DNA of 6,324 nt from Bacteroidales bacterium (GTDB lineage Bacteria; Bacteroidota; Bacteroidia; Bacteroidales; P3). Below are positions 1 to 6,324 of the stretch, in pieces (position 1 is the first letter of the stretch; the number at the start of each line of letters is the position of its first letter). The DNA lies in assembly GCA_031286005.1 (NCBI GenBank), contig JAITVC010000247.1:1-6324 (forward strand), given 5' to 3'. The notes below the pieces were generated by a model that saw only the letters and a list, made by a program, of their open reading frames with translations, was not told the origin of the DNA and did not search any database. Both the position numbers and the translations under genes were made by a program.

Positions 1-2
1 CA

Positions 3-1064
3 ATGAAAAAAATCCTAAACCTACTGCTCATGGCAGTAACAGTAACGATTGCAGCGATGAGTTGCGACACTGAAAAAACTATGTTTACTGTAACATTTGA
101 TTCGCAAGGCGGATCAGAAGTTCCTGCCGCATCAGTTGAAGAAGGCAGCAAAGTGGCCAAACCAACCAATCCTACCAATGACCCACTCTTTTTTGCGGGC
201 TGGTACAAAGAAGCCAACTGCCTAACCGCATGGAGCTTCGAAAATGACGTGGTAACCGCCGACTTAACGCTTTACGCTAAATGGAGTGAAGAACAAGTCG
301 AAGAACCGGAACCAGAAAGTATGCTTTACGCCTTTGAGGGAGATGTTTGCGTTATATACAACGAGAACGGTGATATGGAAATGAGGTTGACCTATACGCC
401 AAACGGCGCATTTCCTCTCGGAACATACACAACAACCGACATGGTTCTATTCGAAATTGATTGTGATATAAATGGAGAATGTGATACCACATACGTATAT
501 CAAAAAATAGAATTGCTTTCCGGTAGCATCTGTACACTATCTGTAAAAATGGCTGGTGATACAGATTGGTCTAAAGTAGCAGAAGGAACCTTTGTAATGA
601 CCGGCACGCAAGCCACCGGCGGAACAATCTCTCTGATGTTTGAATATCCCAACGAAGGAGATGAGCCTGAACGCCCATCGGAGACCTATAATTATTCATT
701 TAATGAAGACATCGTAACTATATCCGATAATGCAGGCTATCTGCTAACGACTTTAACCTGTACTCCAACCGGTGAATTTCCTCTCGGAACATACGTTTCC
801 GAATGGACAGAAGGTGGAACACCGAGTGCGACCATATATATGCGAGAAAAATATGAGGTGCTTCCCAATGGAGCTTTTGCAGCGTATCAGCAAGAGGCTC
901 GTGATATAGCCGATAATAATTCGTACACACAGAGCGAACAAAGAGGAACGTATGAAATCACCGGCAATAAAGCTAACGGCGGTACAATTACGATCACATT
1001 GGAAGAAGGCAATGATGTGCCAAAAAAGATTTCGAGGCCATTTGGCAAGGGACGTTTTCAATAA
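3..1064 (+). CDS. InlB B-repeat lipoprotein with two tandem unknown domains
   Basis: Probable envelope or surface lipoprotein of unknown function. Seen in the sequence: an N-terminal MKK followed by a hydrophobic stretch, then AAMSC, a relaxed lipobox with the likely lipidated Cys at residue 21. Acidic residues right after the Cys (CDTEK) resemble the lipoprotein surface-export signals known from Bacteroidota, so surface display is possible but inferred. Residues 28-94 form one Listeria/Bacteroides (InlB B) repeat, with the typical VTFDSQGG start, FAGWY core and LYAKW end. An acidic linker (about 95-106, rich in Glu and Pro) leads to two tandem copies of an unrecognised domain, about 107-222 and 229-342, sharing TPxGxFPLGTY and GTxxxTGxxAxGGTI motifs. 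The last 11 residues are basic and unlike the acidic rest. The ATG at 3 is supported by the intact signal peptide, but no upstream sequence is available to show its promoter. The InlB repeat is commonly found in secreted proteins; no substrate or ligand can be assigned. Confidence 0.88.
   Translation: MKKILNLLLMAVTVTIAAMSCDTEKTMFTVTFDSQGGSEVPAASVEEGSKVAKPTNPTNDPLFFAGWYKEANCLTAWSFENDVVTADLTLYAKWSEEQVEEPEPESMLYAFEGDVCVIYNENGDMEMRLTYTPNGAFPLGTYTTTDMVLFEIDCDINGECDTTYVYQKIELLSGSICTLSVKMAGDTDWSKVAEGTFVMTGTQATGGTISLMFEYPNEGDEPERPSETYNYSFNEDIVTISDNAGYLLTTLTCTPTGEFPLGTYVSEWTEGGTPSATIYMREKYEVLPNGAFAAYQQEARDIADNNSYTQSEQRGTYEITGNKANGGTITITLEEGNDVPKKISRPFGKGRFQ
321..1028 (+). repeat. Tandem intragenic domain duplication in the lipoprotein
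   Basis: The lipoprotein's C-terminal two-thirds holds two related units, nt 321 to about 668 and 687-1028, offset by 122 codons at their best-conserved block. Residues 107-142 and 229-264 align without gaps with 16 of 36 identities by eye, ending in FPLGTY in both. A second shared block (GTFVMTGTQATGGTI versus GTYEITGNKANGGTI) closes each unit. At DNA level a 19-base stretch (410-428 and 776-794, beginning ATTTCCTCTCGG) is identical in both copies. This suggests a fairly old duplication with one block under strong constraint or occasional gene conversion. Confidence 0.8.
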
Positions 1065-1113
1065 GCGATTTTCTGCTCGCACCGATGTATCGTCAGTGCG
1101 AAGATGCTAACAT

Positions 1114-1149
1114 AAAGCCGAAGTTCCGACTTCGGCTTTTTAATTTTTA
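1114..1149 (+). terminator. Intrinsic terminator after the lipoprotein gene
   Basis: A perfect 11-bp stem (AAAGCCGAAGT at 1114-1124, ACTTCGGCTTT at 1129-1139) closes on the four-base loop TCCG and runs into a T-rich tract to 1149. It lies 50 bases after the lipoprotein stop codon and ends that transcript. The other strand has only a three-base T run after the stem, so it is probably one-directional. Its descending arm overlaps where the -33 region of the uvrA promoter should be. Confidence 0.9.
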
Positions 1150-1159
1150 ATTTTTTCCG

Positions 1160-1167
1160 TATCTTTG
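1160..1167 (+). promoter_or_regulatory. Bacteroidota -7 promoter element of uvrA
   Basis: TATCTTTG matches the Bacteroidota sigma-ABfr -7 consensus TAnnTTTG exactly. The expected -33 position (about 1136-1140) falls in the T run of the preceding terminator and shows no clear TTTG. Only four bases separate the box from the uvrA ATG at 1172. A transcript starting at the usual distance would begin at or within a few bases of the start codon. There is no ribosome binding site in the gap. No SOS-type operator is recognisable. Confidence 0.8.
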
Positions 1168-1171
1168 TACT

Positions 1172-4051
1172 ATGAATTCTCCCGAACATCTCGAAATATT
1201 GGGCGCCAAAGCCCATAATTTGCAAAATATCGACCTTATCATTCCCCGCGACCAACTCGTTGTTATCACAGGTTTGAGCGGAAGCGGTAAATCGTCGTTG
1301 GCTTTTGATACGATTTATGCCGAAGGCCAACGCCGCTATATGGAAACTTTTTCGGCCTACGCCCGGCAGTTTATCGGCAACCTCGAACGTCCGGAAGTGG
1401 ATAAAATAAATGGGCTAAGTCCGGTTATTTCCATTGAACAAAAAACCGTTGGCCGAAATCCTCGCTCCACCGTTGGAACGATTACGGAAATCTACGACTT
1501 CCTGCGGTTGCTCTACGCTCGTGTGGCCGATGCGTACTCCTACGATACAGGCGAAAAGATGGTGAAATACACCGAAGCGCAAATTACCGACCTTATTCTG
1601 GATACTTACAACGGCAAGGATATTATCATTCTCGCTCCGATGATAAAAGGTCGCAAAGGCCACTATCGTGAGAACTTTGAACAGATGAACCGTTTGGGGT
1701 TCTTGAAGGCTCGTGTAGACGGCAAGATTGTGAACATCGAGCCCGGCATGATGCTCGACCGCTACAAAACACACGATATTGATATGGTGATTGACAAGAT
1801 TGCCGTTAATCTCGGAAATAAAACACGAATTGCACAATCCGTTCAAACGGCTATGAAACACGGCAAGGGCGTGATTTCCGTGTTGGATGTGGCTGCTGAT
1901 GTAAACAAACTGTTCAGCAAGCATCTCATGTGCCCCACCACCGGAATTTCGTACAGTGAGCCGGAGCCTAATACCTTTTCGTTCAACTCGCCATACGGGG
2001 CTTGTCCACGTTGCAACGGACTTGGCGTTGTAACCGAAATCGACATGCAAAAGGTCATTCCGAACAACAAGCTCAACATCCGTCAAGGCGGTATCACGCC
2101 TATCGGCGAATATAAAAACAACTGGATTTTCAATAAAATCGAAACCATCGGCAAACGCTACAAATTCACGCTTGACACGCCCATCAAAAACATTTCCGAA
2201 GACGCCATGAAAGCCTTGCTTTACGGCACCGACGAAGTGGTGCACATGAAAAACGACTATCTCGGCGTAACCACCAAGTTAGATTTGGAATTTGAAGGCA
2301 TTATTAGCTTTATCAGATCGCATCAACACGAGGAAAATGCGGTTATTCAGAAATGGGTCAGCAATTTTACCAACCAAGTTGAATGTCCGCTATGCCACGG
2401 TACACGCCTTAAACGGGAATCGCTGCAATTCAAAATCTACGACAAGAATATTGCTGAGTTAGCCAACATGGATTTAGTCCAATTGCACGATTGGATGCAC
2501 GAAATAGACAAAAAGATTGAGCCTCGCAAACAAAAGATTGCTTACGAAATCATTCGTGAAATCCGCACACGAATTGGATTTCTGTTGGATGTCGGGATTG
2601 AATATCTAACGCTCAACCGGTCGGCCGGAAGTCTTTCCGGCGGCGAATCTCAACGCATCCGCTTAGCCACGCAAATCGGCTCGAAGTTGGTTGGCGTGTT
2701 GTATATTTTGGATGAACCGAGTATCGGTTTGCACCAACGCGACAATCTGCGTTTGATAAAAGCCCTGAAAGAGCTGCGTGATGTGGGCAATTCTGTCATC
2801 GTGGTGGAACACGACAAAGATATGATTCTCGCCGCCGATCATGTTATTGATATGGGGCCGGGCGCCGGCATCAACGGCGGAAAAGTAGTTTTTCAAGGCA
2901 AAATAGATTTGTGTGCGGGGGGTGAGGGGCGGGGGGCGAGGTCTGCTTCCAGGACACCTCGTACCTCGTACCTCGAACCTCGCACCGAATCATTGACTCT
3001 TGATTATCTCACAGGAAAAAAATCCATTGAGATTCCCCAACAGCGCCGCAAAGGCAACGGCAAAACCCTCGTGCTGAAAGGTGCAACAGGACACAATCTC
3101 AAGAACGTTACCCTCGAATTGCCTTTGGGCATGATGGTTTGCGTAACGGGCGTTTCGGGAAGCGGAAAGTCATCACTCATCAACGAAACTCTGCATCCAA
3201 TTTTAAGCAAGCATTTTTACCGCTCGGAACAAAAGCCCTTGCCCTATAAAAGTATCGAGGGGTTGGAGAATATCGATAAAGTGATCGAAATTGACCAATC
3301 GCCCATCGGCCGCACGCCACGCTCTAATCCGGCAACGTATATCGGCGTTTTCGATGACATTCGCAAACTCTACGCTTCTCTGCCCGATGCGAAAATTCGT
3401 GGCTATTTGCCCGGAAGGTTTTCGTTCAATGTGAAAGGCGGCCGTTGTGAGGAATGTGGAGGCGCAGGCGTGAAAGTGATTGAGATGAATTTTTTGCCCC
3501 CTGTTCATGTGCATTGCGAAGTGTGCAACGGCAAGCGCTACAATCGCGAGACTCTTGAAGTGCGCTACAAAGGGCGTTCCATCAACGATGTTCTCAATAT
3601 GAACATCGACCAAGCGGTGGAATTCTTTGAACATATTCCGCATATCTTACATAGGATAAAAACCCTGCAAGACGTAGGTCTGGGCTATATCACACTCGGC
3701 CAACAATCCACTACGCTTTCCGGCGGCGAAGCGCAACGTGTGAAATTGGCGGCCGAATTATCTAAAAAAGACACCGGAAAAACCTTATATATCCTCGATG
3801 AGCCCACAACAGGCTTGCATTTTGAGGATGTCAATGTATTGATGGGTGTTTTGAATAAGTTAGTGAACAAAGGTAATACCGTTTTGGTTATCGAACACAA
3901 TATGGATGTGATTAAACTTGCGGATTATATCATTGATATTGGCCCCGAAGGTGGCGAAGCAGGCGGAAAAATCTTGGCCGCAGGCACGCCTGAGGAAATT
4001 GTCAAACTTAAAGATTCGTATACCGGGTTTTATTTGAAGGATTGCTTGTAA
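1172..4051 (+). CDS. uvrA: UvrABC system protein A (excinuclease ATPase subunit)
   Basis: Cytoplasmic damage-sensing ATPase of nucleotide excision repair. As a dimer it scans DNA with UvrB, finds bulky lesions, loads UvrB and leaves. Two ABC-type halves are complete. Half one has Walker A GLSGSGKS (34-41), the UvrB-binding region after it, signature LSGGES (488-493) and Walker B LDEPS (D514, E515). Half two has Walker A GVSGSGKS (660-667), the QSPIGRTPRSNPATY block, signature LSGGEA (849-854) and Walker B LDEPT (D876, E877). Zinc modules: C759-x2-C762-x19-C782-x2-C785 is intact. The first (C254-x2-T257-x20-C278-x2-C281) has Thr where the second Cys is expected. A CPLC pair lies at 405-408. 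The ATG at 1172 gives the usual N-terminus (GAKAHNLQNI) and sits four bases after the promoter box. At 959 residues it is slightly longer than usual, because residues 581-605 are an extra Arg/Ser/Thr-rich segment encoded by a palindromic repeat in the linker between the halves. No terminator is visible after the stop. Confidence 0.98.
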   Translation: MNSPEHLEILGAKAHNLQNIDLIIPRDQLVVITGLSGSGKSSLAFDTIYAEGQRRYMETFSAYARQFIGNLERPEVDKINGLSPVISIEQKTVGRNPRSTVGTITEIYDFLRLLYARVADAYSYDTGEKMVKYTEAQITDLILDTYNGKDIIILAPMIKGRKGHYRENFEQMNRLGFLKARVDGKIVNIEPGMMLDRYKTHDIDMVIDKIAVNLGNKTRIAQSVQTAMKHGKGVISVLDVAADVNKLFSKHLMCPTTGISYSEPEPNTFSFNSPYGACPRCNGLGVVTEIDMQKVIPNNKLNIRQGGITPIGEYKNNWIFNKIETIGKRYKFTLDTPIKNISEDAMKALLYGTDEVVHMKNDYLGVTTKLDLEFEGIISFIRSHQHEENAVIQKWVSNFTNQVECPLCHGTRLKRESLQFKIYDKNIAELANMDLVQLHDWMHEIDKKIEPRKQKIAYEIIREIRTRIGFLLDVGIEYLTLNRSAGSLSGGESQRIRLATQIGSKLVGVLYILDEPSIGLHQRDNLRLIKALKELRDVGNSVIVVEHDKDMILAADHVIDMGPGAGINGGKVVFQGKIDLCAGGEGRGARSASRTPRTSYLEPRTESLTLDYLTGKKSIEIPQQRRKGNGKTLVLKGATGHNLKNVTLELPLGMMVCVTGVSGSGKSSLINETLHPILSKHFYRSEQKPLPYKSIEGLENIDKVIEIDQSPIGRTPRSNPATYIGVFDDIRKLYASLPDAKIRGYLPGRFSFNVKGGRCEECGGAGVKVIEMNFLPPVHVHCEVCNGKRYNRETLEVRYKGRSINDVLNMNIDQAVEFFEHIPHILHRIKTLQDVGLGYITLGQQSTTLSGGEAQRVKLAAELSKKDTGKTLYILDEPTTGLHFEDVNVLMGVLNKLVNKGNTVLVIEHNMDVIKLADYIIDIGPEGGEAGGKILAAGTPEEIVKLKDSYTGFYLKDCL
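2912..2986. repeat. Heptad-built palindromic repeat inserted in frame in uvrA
   Basis: The right arm (2956-2986) is four tandem heptads, ACCTCGT, ACCTCGT, ACCTCGA, ACCTCGC, then ACC. The left arm (2912-2942) is a G-rich degenerate version with the same seven-base period (GGTGAGG, GGCGGGG, GGCGAGG). The arms pair along almost their full length with G-T wobbles and a few G-A mismatches; the innermost CGAGGT/ACCTCG and outermost GTGCG/CGCAC blocks match exactly. The centre can extend as CTG-CTTC-CAG with a three-base GAC bulge. The 75 bases start and end on codon boundaries (codons 581-605) and contain no stop in the uvrA frame. Compared with E. coli UvrA from memory, the stretch between the GxVVxxG strand and ESLT is about 20 residues longer here. 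Composition differs sharply from the surrounding gene (long G runs, AGG Arg codons). A REP-like or non-autonomous element is inferred; a second copy is not present in this window. Confidence 0.75.
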
Positions 4052-4122
4052 TTTTGGCGATTTTCATAATGTATTGTTAACAACTTTTCCGACACGCTCA
4101 ATTTTCACAACCACTTTTCTGC

Positions 4123-4130
4123 TATCTTTG
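4123..4130 (+). promoter_or_regulatory. Bacteroidota -7 promoter element of the GH3 gene
   Basis: TATCTTTG matches TAnnTTTG exactly, and the ten bases TATCTTTGTA are identical to those at the uvrA promoter. The box ends 14 bases before the ATG at 4145, which predicts a leader of only about 7-12 bases. No clear TTTG is present at the expected -33 site (about 4097-4104 reads CAATTTTC). The following A/T-rich leader, with no Shine-Dalgarno sequence, is typical of the phylum. It implies the gene is transcribed independently of uvrA. Confidence 0.75.
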
Positions 4131-4144
4131 TATAAAATTTTACA

Positions 4145-6324
4145 ATGAAGAAGAGAATTTGTGTTTTTATTTGCTGCTGGGTGGCAGTATCGTCATTTGC
4201 ACAGTTTAGAGTACTGAACAATGGCTCTGCACGTGTTGAGGAAACACTCAAAAAGCTGACCTTAGAAGAAAAGATTGCGCAATTGATTACAATTCGTTCC
4301 AATGCGCAAGGCGATAGCGCTTATTTTGCAGAAATTGCAAAAACGGTACGAAAATACGGCGTGGGAGGCGTGTGTTTTTTCAAAGGAACACCGCATGGAT
4401 TGATGCAGGCCGCCAATTTATATCAATCCTCCGCAAAGATTCCGCTGTTAGTGAGTATTGATGGCGAATGGGGCGTGGCCATGCGATTAGACAGCGTGGT
4501 GGCCTTTCCCCGTCAACAAACATTGGGCGCCTTACAAGATGACTATTTGGTGTATCAAATGGGCGAATTGGTGGCGGAACAATGCAAACGGCTGGGTATT
4601 CACATCAACTTTGTGCCTTGTGTAGATGTCAACTCCAATCCCAAAAATCCGGTTATCAATACTCGCTCTTTCGGCGAAAGCCGTGTCAATGTAGCCAATA
4701 AAGGGATTGCTTACATGACCGGTTTGCAATCGAAAAACGTGCTCGCTTCTGCCAAACATTTTCCCGGACACGGCGACACAGAAACGGATTCGCATTTGGA
4801 TTTGCCCCAAATCAAACATCCGCTCAAACGGATTGATTCCATCGACTTGTTTCCGTTCAAAATGCTAATCAAGAACGGCGTTTGGAGTGTAATGATTGGA
4901 CATTTGAACATTCCTGCAATGGATCATTCGCCTTATCCATCATCTGTTTCCAAATTCATTGTCGACACACTTCTAAAACGGGATTTAAAGTTCAAAGGCT
5001 TAATCTTTACAGACGGTTTAGAGATGAATGCCTTTGCGAAATATGGCAGTAACGGCGAGATGGAGTTGCGTGCTGTAATGGCCGGCGCCGATAATCTACT
5101 ATTGCCCGTTAGCACGGAGAAAACCATCGAAACCATTGCCAAAGCCGTACGCTCAGGGCTGTTAAACGAAGAAATCATCAACGATAAATGTCGAAAGATT
5201 TTATACGTCAAATATAAACAAGGCCTTCTGAAACAAACGCCATTCATCAGCTCCAAAAATCTGATGCAAGATTTGAACAACGCTAAAATCGACCAATTAA
5301 ACAAAAAAATCTACTCCGAAGCCATCACGGTTCTGGAGAATAAAAACGAGATTCTACCAATTAATCCCGACAAGTATAAACATGTAGCCAACCTCAACAT
5401 CGGCGATGTATCATCCAATGTTTTCCAACAAGTGGTGGACAAATATACCCCTTCAACCTCGTATAATTTACCTCGTGATTTTTCCGAAAAACTAATAGAT
5501 TCTATTGTTCAAACATTCTCAAAAGACGACTTACTGATTGTTTCAATTACTAATACCAACATCAACGCCGACCGAAACTATGGCGTAACACCTCAAACCA
5601 TCCGTTTAATCGAAAAACTTGCAGACCTTGACAATGCTATGGTGCTAACAATTTTTGCAAGTCCGTATGTGCTGAGTTCATTTTCTAAAAATTTATCGGT
5701 CGATGGATTAGTTATCGCTTATCAAGAACAGCAAGAAGCACAGGAAATTGCAGCACACGGCATCTTTGGGGCCAATGCTTTGGCCGGTCGCTTGCCGGTT
5801 ACAGCGTCAAAACAATATCCGAGTTTTTCGGGGTTAGCACTCAAACCCAAACGTCAACCAGTCGTAATAAACCGTTTCACCATTAATGCTCGACCGCCGT
5901 TTTTCGGTGTGGACGACCGTTTGCAAAAACTCATCGCAGATACGGTTTTCCCCGGATGTCAAGTGCTGGTAGCCAAAGACGGCCAAATCGTCTACAACAA
6001 AGCCTTCGGCACACATACTTACAACGACACGTTGACCGTTAAAACAACCGACCTCTACGATGTGGCATCTGTTACAAAAGTGGCCGCAACCACATTAGCT
6101 TTGATGAAATTGTATGATGAAAAGAAGTTCAAATTAGACGACAAATTATCCACATACCTGCCCTATCTCAAACGTAGCAACAAAGCCAACATCACTATTC
6201 GCGAGGTTTTAGCACACCAAGCAGGCTTGCAGCCTTCGGTCCATACACACAAACGTGCCGGCTTATTCACAACTCGTATCAATCCTAAATTTCCAGTCAA
6301 AGTTGCAAGCAATTTCTACACATC
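4145..6324 (+). CDS. Exported NagZ-like GH3 fused to serine hydrolase, partial
   Basis: Probable peptidoglycan-recycling enzyme, cut by the window edge (726 codons visible, no stop). Residues 1-19 are a Sec signal peptide (MKKR, hydrophobic core, likely cleavage SFA-Q). About 31-360 is a family 3 glycoside hydrolase domain of beta-N-acetylglucosaminidase (NagZ) type: DGEWG (106-110), NPVINTRSFGE (168-178), KHFPGHGDT (204-212), the Asp-His pair D215/H217 that serves as acid/base in NagZ enzymes, and TDGLEM with probable nucleophile D290. About 370-565 resembles the GH3 C-terminal alpha/beta domain. From about 586 a beta-lactamase/AmiE-type serine hydrolase domain begins, with S642-V-T-K645 as the SxxK nucleophile motif and the family's LAHQAGL block; its YxN and KTG-like motifs would lie beyond the window. 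In Bacillus subtilis, NagZ and the beta-lactamase-fold amidase AmiE are adjacent genes acting in sequence on muropeptides, so one polypeptide doing both steps is a reasonable inference. The second activity could instead be an esterase or a DD-peptidase. Confidence 0.94.
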   Translation, partial: MKKRICVFICCWVAVSSFAQFRVLNNGSARVEETLKKLTLEEKIAQLITIRSNAQGDSAYFAEIAKTVRKYGVGGVCFFKGTPHGLMQAANLYQSSAKIPLLVSIDGEWGVAMRLDSVVAFPRQQTLGALQDDYLVYQMGELVAEQCKRLGIHINFVPCVDVNSNPKNPVINTRSFGESRVNVANKGIAYMTGLQSKNVLASAKHFPGHGDTETDSHLDLPQIKHPLKRIDSIDLFPFKMLIKNGVWSVMIGHLNIPAMDHSPYPSSVSKFIVDTLLKRDLKFKGLIFTDGLEMNAFAKYGSNGEMELRAVMAGADNLLLPVSTEKTIETIAKAVRSGLLNEEIINDKCRKILYVKYKQGLLKQTPFISSKNLMQDLNNAKIDQLNKKIYSEAITVLENKNEILPINPDKYKHVANLNIGDVSSNVFQQVVDKYTPSTSYNLPRDFSEKLIDSIVQTFSKDDLLIVSITNTNINADRNYGVTPQTIRLIEKLADLDNAMVLTIFASPYVLSSFSKNLSVDGLVIAYQEQQEAQEIAAHGIFGANALAGRLPVTASKQYPSFSGLALKPKRQPVVINRFTINARPPFFGVDDRLQKLIADTVFPGCQVLVAKDGQIVYNKAFGTHTYNDTLTVKTTDLYDVASVTKVAATTLALMKLYDEKKFKLDDKLSTYLPYLKRSNKANITIREVLAHQAGLQPSVHTHKRAGLFTTRINPKFPVKVASNFYT

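Noticed and set aside
1077..1101. Imperfect hairpin TCGCAC...GTGCGA after the lipoprotein gene
   Set aside because: Only six outer pairs plus a short inner stem with a three-base bulge, and no T tract follows; the strong terminator just downstream explains termination better.
1415..2245. Long open frame of 276 codons on the - strand inside uvrA
   Set aside because: It lies wholly within the well-conserved uvrA coding frame, has no recognisable domain and no promoter; it is a codon-bias shadow.
2912..2986. CRISPR array or coding microsatellite as explanation for the heptad repeats
   Set aside because: There are no spacers of constant length, and the two arms are inverted rather than direct copies, so a palindromic repeat fits better than either.
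2912..2986. Sequencing or assembly artefact in uvrA
   Set aside because: The reading frame is exactly preserved on both sides and the arms have a coherent palindromic design, which an error would be unlikely to produce.
3203..3643. Open frame of 146 codons on the - strand inside the second half of uvrA
   Set aside because: It is opposite the conserved second ATPase half of UvrA, and its predicted protein has no recognisable family features.
4074..4083. Ten-base perfect palindrome TTGTTAACAA upstream of the GH3 promoter
   Set aside because: It lies about 40 bases upstream of the -7 box and could be an operator, but a single short A/T-rich palindrome in an intergenic region is expected by chance and matches no regulator site I can name.
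4532..5304. Three - strand open frames inside the GH3 gene
   Set aside because: They overlap the catalytic region of the GH3 domain on the opposite strand and show no motifs or start signals of their own.

Overview
The window looks like chromosomal DNA from a member of the Bacteroidota, most likely Bacteroidales. Three things in the sequence point there: two promoters with the phylum's TAnnTTTG -7 element (the same ten bases, TATCTTTGTA, both times), no Shine-Dalgarno sequence ahead of either visible start site, and a lipoprotein carrying a Listeria/Bacteroides-type (InlB B) repeat. The base composition is moderate. All three genes lie on the + strand; the open frames on the - strand are shadows of these genes.

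Layout. 3-1064 encodes a lipoprotein with a signal peptide, one InlB B-repeat and two tandem copies of an unrecognised domain of about 115 residues. A strong intrinsic terminator follows at 1114-1149. The uvrA promoter (-7 box 1160-1167) sits directly behind it, so close to the uvrA ATG (1172) that the transcript should be leaderless or nearly so. uvrA (1172-4051) encodes the complete 959-residue damage-recognition ATPase of nucleotide excision repair. Between uvrA and the last gene are 93 bases (4052-4144) with a second TATCTTTG promoter and no recognisable terminator for uvrA. The last gene starts at 4145 and is cut by the window edge after 726 codons. It encodes an exported protein that joins a NagZ-like family 3 glycoside hydrolase to a serine beta-lactamase-fold (AmiE/AmpC-like) domain.

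The genes do not form an obvious pathway. UvrA works in DNA repair, the GH3/serine hydrolase fusion probably in cell-wall muropeptide breakdown outside the cytoplasm, and the lipoprotein probably at the cell envelope or surface. Each of the last two genes has its own promoter.

The most unusual signal is a 75-base imperfect palindrome inside uvrA (2912-2986). It is built from heptanucleotide repeats on both arms (consensus ACCTCGN on the right arm, a G-rich degenerate complement on the left). It occupies exactly 25 codons and adds an Arg/Ser/Thr-rich segment to the linker between the two ATPase halves. It looks like a REP-like or palindromic repeat that has entered a housekeeping gene in frame, comparable to the Rickettsia palindromic elements.
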